Notes under the pieces: generated by a model
What the model saw: the letters and a program-made list of their open reading frames with translations, nothing else
What the model was told of the DNA's origin: nothing
The model's database searches: none
In this document: piece after piece, positions 5,774 through 10,732 of the stretch
Numbering within the stretch: the first letter of the stretch is position 1
Layout of the letters: the number at the start of each line of letters is the position of its first letter
Position numbers and translations under genes: made by a program
From: Patulibacter sp.
Lineage (GTDB): Bacteria; Actinomycetota; Thermoleophilia; Solirubrobacterales; Solirubrobacteraceae
Assembly: GCA_023268575.1 (NCBI GenBank)
Contig: JALRCL010000060.1
Coordinates: forward strand, 1 to 10,732
Length of the DNA: 10,732 nucleotides
Direction: 5' to 3'

Positions 5774-7318
5774 TCAGAACAGGCCCCTCGGCTGCGGGTC
5801 GTAGCTCACCAGCAGGCACTTCGTCTGCGTGTAGTGGGCGAGCATCTGCTGGTGGTTCTCCCGGCCGACGCCCGACTGCTTGTAGCCGCCGAAGGCCGCG
5901 TGCGCGGGATACAGGTGGTAGCAGTTCGTCCAGACCCGACCTGCCTCGATCGCCCGGCCGACGCGGAACGCCCGGCTGCCGTCGCGGGTCCAGACGCCGG
6001 CGCCGAGGCCGTACGCGGTGTCGTTGGCGATCCGGATCGCGTCGGCCTCGTCCTCGAACGTCGTCACCGCGAGGACCGGACCGAAGATCTCCTCCTGGAA
6101 GACCCGCATGTCGTTCGTGCCGCGCAGCACCGTCGGCTGGTAGTACGACCCGCCCGCGAGGGCGTCGCCGAGGTCGGGCCGGTGCCCGCCGATCAGGAGC
6201 TCCGCGCCCTCCTGGAGCCCGATCTCGACGTAGCGCTCGGCGGTCGCCCGCTGATCGTGGGAGACCTGCGGTCCGATCTGCACGCTCGGGTCCAGCGAGT
6301 GGCCCTGCCGGATCGCGGCGATCCGCGGCAGCACCCGCTCCATGAACGCGTCGTAGATCGAGGCCTGGACCAGCGCGCGCGACGGGCAGGTGCAGACCTC
6401 GCCCTTGTTGAAGGCGTAGAGCACCAGGCCCTCGACCGCCTTGTCCAGCAGCGCGTCGTCGGCGTCCATGATGTCGGCGAAGAAGACGTTCGGGGACTTG
6501 CCGCCGAGCTCGGTCGTCGACGGGATCAGGCGGTCGGCCGCGTAGCCCATGATCTGCCGGCCGACCTCGGTCGAGCCGGTGAAGGCGACCTTCGCGATCC
6601 GCGGGTTCGTGGCCAGCGCCTTGCCGATCTCGCCGCCGGGCCCGTTGATGACGTTCAGGACGCCCGCCGGGATCAGGTCGCCGACGATCTCGCAGAGCTT
6701 CAGGATCGACCAGGGCGTCGGGCTCGCCGGCTTGACGACCGTGCAGTTGCCGGCCGCCAGCGCCGGTGCGATCTTCCACGCCGCCATCAGGAGCGGGAAG
6801 TTGAACGGGATGATCTGCGCGACGACGCCCAGCGGCTCCTGGAAGTGGTACGCGTAGGTCTCGGCGTCGATCTGCGAGATCCGTCCCTCCTGCGCCCGCG
6901 TCACCCCCGCGAAGTACCGGAAGTGATCGATCGCCAGCGGCAGGTCGGCGGTGAGCGTCTCGCGGACCGGCTTGCCGTTGTCCCAGCTCTCCGCGACCGC
7001 GAGCTCCTCGAGGTGGCGCTCCATCGCGTCGGCGACCGCGGTCAGGACGGCCGCCCGCTCGGCCGGCGAGCGGCGCGACCAGTCGTGCTTCGCGGCGTGC
7101 GCGGCGTCCAGCGCCCGTTCGACGTCGTCCTCGGTCGACGCCGGGACCTCGCAGATCAGCTCGCCGGTGACCGGCGTGTGGTTGGCGCGGTAGCGCCCGG
7201 CGGCCGGCGCGACGAACGCGCCCCCGATGAAGTTGCCGTAGCGCTCCGCGACGGTGACCGGGCTGCCCGGCGTGCCGGGTGCGGGAAAGGTCGTGGACGG
7301 CTGCTCGACGGTGGCCAT
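5774..7318 (-). CDS. exaC: NAD-dependent aldehyde dehydrogenase, ExaC/AldB type
   Basis: This 514-residue enzyme oxidises aldehydes (acetaldehyde in known relatives) to carboxylic acids with NAD(P)+. It aligns end to end with the ExaC/AldB/AcoD acetaldehyde dehydrogenase family, including the N-terminal RYGNFIGGAFV, SWDNGKPVRETL, HFRYFAG and the C-terminal LLVSYDPQPRGLF ending. Catalytic residues are visible: Asn173 (PFNFPL), Lys196 (VKPA), the NAD-binding FTGSTEVG (246-253), general base Glu270 (TELGGKSPN), nucleophile Cys309 (NKGEVCTCPSR) and EEIFGP (409-414). The start ATG at 7318 has AGGAG (7325-7329) 6 bases upstream. It is the middle gene of an operon after the zinc alcohol dehydrogenase, supporting successive oxidation of an alcohol. 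In many actinobacteria this gene is followed by a DUF779 gene; here a MazG-like gene takes that place. Confidence 0.96.
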   Translation of the reverse strand: MATVEQPSTTFPAPGTPGSPVTVAERYGNFIGGAFVAPAAGRYRANHTPVTGELICEVPASTEDDVERALDAAHAAKHDWSRRSPAERAAVLTAVADAMERHLEELAVAESWDNGKPVRETLTADLPLAIDHFRYFAGVTRAQEGRISQIDAETYAYHFQEPLGVVAQIIPFNFPLLMAAWKIAPALAAGNCTVVKPASPTPWSILKLCEIVGDLIPAGVLNVINGPGGEIGKALATNPRIAKVAFTGSTEVGRQIMGYAADRLIPSTTELGGKSPNVFFADIMDADDALLDKAVEGLVLYAFNKGEVCTCPSRALVQASIYDAFMERVLPRIAAIRQGHSLDPSVQIGPQVSHDQRATAERYVEIGLQEGAELLIGGHRPDLGDALAGGSYYQPTVLRGTNDMRVFQEEIFGPVLAVTTFEDEADAIRIANDTAYGLGAGVWTRDGSRAFRVGRAIEAGRVWTNCYHLYPAHAAFGGYKQSGVGRENHQQMLAHYTQTKCLLVSYDPQPRGLF

Positions 7319-7364
7319 GGTGTGCTCCTGGGGTCGGACCGCGGCCGTGGAGGCGCGGCAGGGG

Positions 7365-7391
7365 GCGCCGGCGCGCGGGTCGCGCCGGCGC
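7365..7391 (-). other. Perfect 11-bp intercistronic stem-loop
   Basis: GCGCCGGCGCG (7365-7375) pairs perfectly with CGCGCCGGCGC (7381-7391) over a 5-base loop, within the 90-base gap between the alcohol and aldehyde dehydrogenase genes and 17 bases past the alcohol dehydrogenase stop codon. It could be a partial terminator, an mRNA-stability stem that sets unequal expression of the two enzymes, or a true operon break. The next gene has its own strong ribosome binding site downstream of the stem. Confidence 0.5.
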
Positions 7392-7408
7392 GAGGGTCGG
7401 GTGGCGGA

Positions 7409-8476
7409 TCAGCTCGCGACGGCGGTGCGCTGGTCGTGCGCGGCCGGGACCGCCGCCGGCGCGAGCCGGAAGACCGTCCGCGCCGCTCCGGCGCTGCCGT
7501 CGAGGATCGCCTCGATCGCGTCGTTGACGTCGTCGAGCTGCGCCTCGGCGCGCTCGACCTCGGTCTTGCCGCGGCGGTGGAGGTCGAAGACCTCGACGAG
7601 ATCCTGGTGGGTGCCGACGATCGAGCCCTTCAGGGTCAGACCGCCGAGCACCGTCTCGAAGATCGGCACCTGCATCGCGTTGTCGGCCGGGAGGCCGACG
7701 CAGACGAGCGTGCCCCCGCGTGCCAGCGAGCCCATCGCCTGCTCGAAGGCGACCGGCGTGACGGCGGTCGAGATCGCGGCCTGGGCACCGCCGAGCCGCC
7801 GGATCGCCGCCACGGCGTCCTCCTCGCCCGCGTGCACGACGTGGTCGGCACCGAGTCGGAGCGCGGTCTCGAGCCGCTCCGGGTTGAGGTCGACGGCGAC
7901 CACCTCGGCCCCGGTGACCTTCGCGTACTGCAGGGCGAGGTGCCCGAGGCCGCCGGCACCGAAGACCGCGACGAGGTCCGCGGAGCGCGCGCCCGACTCC
8001 TTCACCGCCTTGTAGGTCGTGACGCCGGCGCAGGTCAGCGGCGCGGCGTCGGCCGGATCGATCCCGTCCGGGACCACCACGACGTGCCGGGCGTAGCCGA
8101 TCACGTACTCCGCGAAGCCCCCGTTGATCGAGTAGCCGGTGTTCAGCTGCTGCTCGCAGAGCGTCTCGCGGCCGCTGTTGCAGTACCCGCAGTCGCCGCA
8201 CGCGTAGCCCAGCCACGGGATGGCGACCCGCATGCCGGCGCGGAGGCCGTGGGCGTTCCCCAGGCCGACCTGCTCGATCACGCCGACGGCCTCGTGGCCC
8301 GGGATGAACGGCGGCTCCGGCTTCACCGGCCACTCGCCACGCGCGGCGTGGATGTCGGTGTGGCAGAGGCCGGAGGCCTCGACCCGGACGAGGACCTGCT
8401 CCGGTCCCGGGGTCGGGATCGGCACGTCCTCGATCGCGAGCGGAGAGGAGAAGCTGTGGACGACGGCGGCTTTCAT
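7409..8476 (-). CDS. adhP: Zinc-dependent alcohol dehydrogenase, AdhP-like
   Basis: This 355-residue medium-chain dehydrogenase oxidises primary alcohols to aldehydes with NAD+. Catalytic zinc ligands are Cys38 (GLCHTD), His61 with Glu62 (PGHEAVGVIEQVG) and Cys149 (LTCAG). Structural zinc cysteines are 93, 96, 99 and 107 (CGDCGYCNSGRETLC). The nucleotide fold has GAGGLG (173-178), and Asp196 at the end of the second strand (VAVDLNP) favours NAD+ over NADP+. WLGYACGDCGYC, NTGYSINGGFAEY and KGSIVGTHQDL are typical of the AdhA/AdhP propanol-preferring group. The C-terminus carries about 15 extra Ala/Pro-rich residues. The start ATG at 8476 has a modest AAGGG about 9 bases upstream. It is the first gene of the alcohol-aldehyde dehydrogenase operon; the promoter should lie in 8477-8589, but I see no clear -35/-10 pair. 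Confidence 0.95.
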   Translation of the reverse strand: MKAAVVHSFSSPLAIEDVPIPTPGPEQVLVRVEASGLCHTDIHAARGEWPVKPEPPFIPGHEAVGVIEQVGLGNAHGLRAGMRVAIPWLGYACGDCGYCNSGRETLCEQQLNTGYSINGGFAEYVIGYARHVVVVPDGIDPADAAPLTCAGVTTYKAVKESGARSADLVAVFGAGGLGHLALQYAKVTGAEVVAVDLNPERLETALRLGADHVVHAGEEDAVAAIRRLGGAQAAISTAVTPVAFEQAMGSLARGGTLVCVGLPADNAMQVPIFETVLGGLTLKGSIVGTHQDLVEVFDLHRRGKTEVERAEAQLDDVNDAIEAILDGSAGAARTVFRLAPAAVPAAHDQRTAVAS

Positions 8477-8589
8477 GGCGCGGACCCTTCGGGGGCTCGA
8501 TGGCGGTGTCCACCACGTTCCCGCACCCCCGAGCGGTCGCCATCGGCAATCGCACGGGTCCCCGGTCGGTAGTCATCCGCAGCCTCGTT

Positions 8590-8627
8590 GCGGGTCCTCC
8601 GGCCGGGCGGTGCCGAGGAGGACCCGC
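8590..8627 (-). terminator. Perfect 11-bp inverted repeat between kinase and alcohol dehydrogenase genes
   Basis: GCGGGTCCTCC (8590-8600) pairs with GGAGGACCCGC (8617-8627), with GGC/GCC pairing possible further in. It lies 80 bases after the kinase stop and about 110 bases before the alcohol dehydrogenase start. The likely role is to end the kinase transcript, separating it from the dehydrogenase operon; an operator role is the alternative. No T-tract follows. Confidence 0.4.
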
Positions 8628-8707
8628 GCCGGCCGTCGGCGACGCTCGACCCGATCGGCGCCGGCGACCGCGCCGCGCGACCGGCGGGGTCGAGTCCGAG
8701 CGCGGGA

Positions 8708-10732
8708 TCACGCCTCGTGCCGCGAGCGCGCCCCGGCGACGACGCGGAGCCCGTCGAGCGGCAGCTCGGCGTGCACGAGCCAGCCGCCGCGGTCGTCGGG
8801 ACCGGCCGCCAGCCGGCCGCCCAGGGCCCGCACCCGTTCCGACATCCCCGACAGGCCGTGGCCGGACCCGCGCGACCCCGCCGCCCCGGGCGGCCCCGAC
8901 GATCGCACGCGCAGCACGAGCTGCTCGGCCAGGACGCGCAGCTCGACGTCGACCGCCGCCCCCGGGGCGTGGCGCCGGGCGTTCGTCAGCGCCTCCTGCA
9001 GCGTGCGCACGACGACCGCCGACGCCACGCCCGGCACGTCGTCGACGGCCGGATCGACATGCGCGCCGACGGCGTCGCCCGCCGCGATCGCGTCGGCGAC
9101 CACCCGCCGCACCGTCGGCCCTCCGCGCGCGTCCTCCTGCCCGTTCGCGTCGAGGCTGCCCTTCAGCGCCTCGAGCTCGTCGAGCGTGCCGTCCGCGGCT
9201 GCGCGGACGTGCTGGAGCGCCGCGGCCGCCCGGTCCGGATCGCGGTCGGCGAGCGCCGCCGCCGCGCCGGCCTGGACGGCGACGAGCGACAGCCCGTGGC
9301 CGACGATGTCGTGGAGCTCGTGCGCGACGCGTCGCCGCTCCCCCGCGATCGCGGCGGCGGCCAGCGCGTCCCGGCGCGCGGCGAGGTCGACCGCCTCGTC
9401 CCGTGCCTCGGCGGCCTCGCGCACGCGCGCGGACACCGCTCGCCCGACGCTCCACGCGGCGACGATCGCGGCCGTGAGGTAGGCGTACTGCGCGACGGAG
9501 AAGACCGCCTCCTCCAGCGCCCACGAGGCGGCGGTCCCGCCGAGCGCGAGCGCTCCGCCCGCCCACGCCTGGGCGGGCGAGCGCGCCCAGGCCGCGGCGA
9601 CCCACGCACAGGTCACGCCGACGAAGGTCTGCGTCACCGTCACCGACGACAGCCCGCCCTCGGCGGTGCGCGCGACGACGAGCGCCATCGTCAGGGCGAC
9701 CGCCGTCACCGGCGCGCGGCGTCGCGCGAGCAGCGGCAGCGGCGTCGCGGCCGCCAGGAGCACGGCGACCGTCGGCCCCAGGGCCGGCCCCTCGACCCGG
9801 AACGTCCTCCCCCACGCCGTGCGCTCGAGCGGCAGGTCCGGCACGAGCAGCTGGTCGACGACGCCGTGGACGGCGAGCAGCAACGGGGCACCGGCCAGCG
9901 CGACGATCGCCCACGCGCGCAGGCGCCGGGGGCCCGACGCGGGCGGGGCCCCGTCGTCGCCGGGTGCCTCGTCGGCCGGCGGTTGCAGGCGCCCGAGCAG
10001 CTCGCGCATGCTGTCGCCCGCGCTGGCCGTGACGACGGCCACCCGGCGCGCCGCGGCCCCCGCGCGGCCCGGATCGCCCGGCAGCGCCGCGAGCGCCCCG
10101 AGCGTCAGCCCGCGGATCTCGTCGACGAGCCGCGCGACGATCCACGTCATCGACCGGTCGAGGTCGCGCCGCTCGCGCCGCAGCGCGTCGTCCACGTCGG
10201 CAGCCGCGCGGGCCTCGAGCAGGGCGACCGCGCGCCTCCGGGCCCGCAGCTCATCGGTCCGGTCCGCGAGCAGCATCGCCGGGACGACCGCGACGACGAC
10301 CACCGCGGCGAGGTAGAGCAGCGTGCGCTCCGTCGCCGTCGCGAAGGCCCCGACGCCCGCGAGGTGCAGCACGACGCCGAGGACGAGCCCGCCACCGCCG
10401 AGCAGCGGCCCGGCGCGTCGTGCCCACGTCCCCGGAGGTCGCAGCGCCGACGCCCCGAACAGCGCCACGCCCAGCGCGAGCTCCGCCGCCACGGCCCCGA
10501 CGGGCCGCGTGCCGAGACCCATGGCCAGCAGGTACGTCGCGGCGACGGCGCTCGCCGCCGCGACGGGTCGTCGCGCGAGCGCGAGCAGCGGCAGCGTCAT
10601 GCCGAGCGCGACGGCCAGCGCGGCGAGCCGCCCCCGCGCCCCCGGCTCGAGCACGAGCGGCTCGCTCACCGCCCACGCGAGCAGCGCGAGGCCGAACGGG
10701 ACGGCCGGGAACTCGCGACGCGCGACCCGGAT
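8708..10732 (-). CDS. Large membrane sensor histidine kinase with duplicated sensor half, 5' end missing
   Basis: The frame is open to the right edge: 674 residues are visible, and the bases before the GTG at 10669 encode part of a membrane helix (FPAVPFGLALLAW), so the true start lies outside. Order (visible numbering): about six membrane segments (8-156); a helical region shaped like a dimerisation domain (about 184-251, ERRDLDRSMTWIV) that lacks a histidine; a second set of about six segments (273-433); a HisKA_3 domain with ERRRVAHELHDIVGHG and phospho-acceptor His474; and an ATPase domain with EALTNARRH (580-588, N box) and GSGHGLSGM (622-630, G box). This is a NarL-type sensor kinase that would phosphorylate a LuxR-type response regulator; none is visible here. 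It ends 231 bases before the alcohol dehydrogenase gene on the same strand, with a hairpin between. Confidence 0.9.
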   Translation of the reverse strand: MRVARREFPAVPFGLALLAWAVSEPLVLEPGARGRLAALAVALGMTLPLLALARRPVAAASAVAATYLLAMGLGTRPVGAVAAELALGVALFGASALRPPGTWARRAGPLLGGGGLVLGVVLHLAGVGAFATATERTLLYLAAVVVVAVVPAMLLADRTDELRARRRAVALLEARAAADVDDALRRERRDLDRSMTWIVARLVDEIRGLTLGALAALPGDPGRAGAAARRVAVVTASAGDSMRELLGRLQPPADEAPGDDGAPPASGPRRLRAWAIVALAGAPLLLAVHGVVDQLLVPDLPLERTAWGRTFRVEGPALGPTVAVLLAAATPLPLLARRRAPVTAVALTMALVVARTAEGGLSSVTVTQTFVGVTCAWVAAAWARSPAQAWAGGALALGGTAASWALEEAVFSVAQYAYLTAAIVAAWSVGRAVSARVREAAEARDEAVDLAARRDALAAAAIAGERRRVAHELHDIVGHGLSLVAVQAGAAAALADRDPDRAAAALQHVRAAADGTLDELEALKGSLDANGQEDARGGPTVRRVVADAIAAGDAVGAHVDPAVDDVPGVASAVVVRTLQEALTNARRHAPGAAVDVELRVLAEQLVLRVRSSGPPGAAGSRGSGHGLSGMSERVRALGGRLAAGPDDRGGWLVHAELPLDGLRVVAGARSRHEA

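Noticed and set aside
5834..8572. A 912-codon open frame on the plus strand opposite the dehydrogenases
   Set aside because: It is the antisense frame of the well-supported aldehyde and alcohol dehydrogenase genes, and its translation is Arg/Val/Asp/Leu-rich without any recognisable domain.
5412..10145. A single open frame of about 1577 codons on the minus strand, spanning the dehydrogenases and part of the kinase
   Set aside because: It is Arg/Gly/Ala-rich and out of frame with three genes that have full catalytic motifs. Only its last 113 codons are a real gene (the MazG-like protein). Long stop-free frames are expected in such GC-rich DNA.
10605..10669. GTG at 10669 as the true start of the histidine kinase
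   Set aside because: The frame remains open upstream to the window edge and encodes part of a hydrophobic membrane segment, so the gene most likely starts outside the window.
1..10732. CRISPR arrays, tRNA or rRNA genes, insertion sequences, toxin-antitoxin, phage or defence genes
   Set aside because: I looked for regularly spaced repeats, cloverleaf-like sequence, transposase motifs and terminal repeats, and found none. The MazG-like protein is not linked to a toxin such as MazF.

Overview
The window is very GC-rich, with G/C at nearly every third codon position in the confident genes. The protein styles fit a high-GC actinobacterium: an ECF sigma factor with a coupled membrane protein, a lipoprotein ending in an Excalibur domain, a GAF-LuxR regulator and a HisKA_3-type kinase. 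A Thermoleophilia/Solirubrobacterales member (Patulibacter- or Conexibacter-like) is my best guess, but this is an inference with no marker gene behind it. I see no rRNA, tRNA, CRISPR array, insertion sequence or phage gene.

Left part (1-2632, minus strand). A divergent ECF-type sigma factor (426-935) overlaps by 4 bases the start of a single-pass membrane protein that runs off the left edge, the usual layout of a sigma factor with its membrane partner. Next to it is a probable Excalibur-domain lipoprotein (1132-1863). Behind that lies about 770 bases without a convincing gene, containing a 72-base tandem duplication (1965-2108). A 20-base motif recurs with one mismatch on opposite strands on either side of the lipoprotein gene (1053-1072 and 2516-2535). 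The left copy sits in a 9-bp inverted repeat.

Middle part (2633-5319). An AMP-forming acyl-CoA synthetase resembling the medium-chain (ACSM) family lies on the minus strand, divergent from a GAF-LuxR transcriptional regulator on the plus strand.

Right part (5412-8476, minus strand). A probable operon reads zinc alcohol dehydrogenase, then ExaC/AldB-type aldehyde dehydrogenase, then a small MazG-like protein. Between the two dehydrogenase genes is a perfect 11-bp stem. With the acyl-CoA synthetase, these enzymes could take an alcohol to aldehyde, carboxylic acid and acyl-CoA. The GAF-LuxR protein sits between the two halves and is the obvious candidate regulator.

Right edge (8708-10732, minus strand). 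A large sensor histidine kinase, missing its N-terminus, looks like an internal duplication: a membrane block plus a degenerate dimerisation domain without the phospho-acceptor histidine, followed by a second membrane block, an intact HisKA_3 domain and an ATPase domain. No response regulator is visible.

Most of the window is ordinary actinobacterial metabolism and regulation. The points most worth a second look are the duplicated kinase, the repeated GTTGTTACACGG element, the 72-base tandem repeat, and the MazG-like gene in the dehydrogenase operon.
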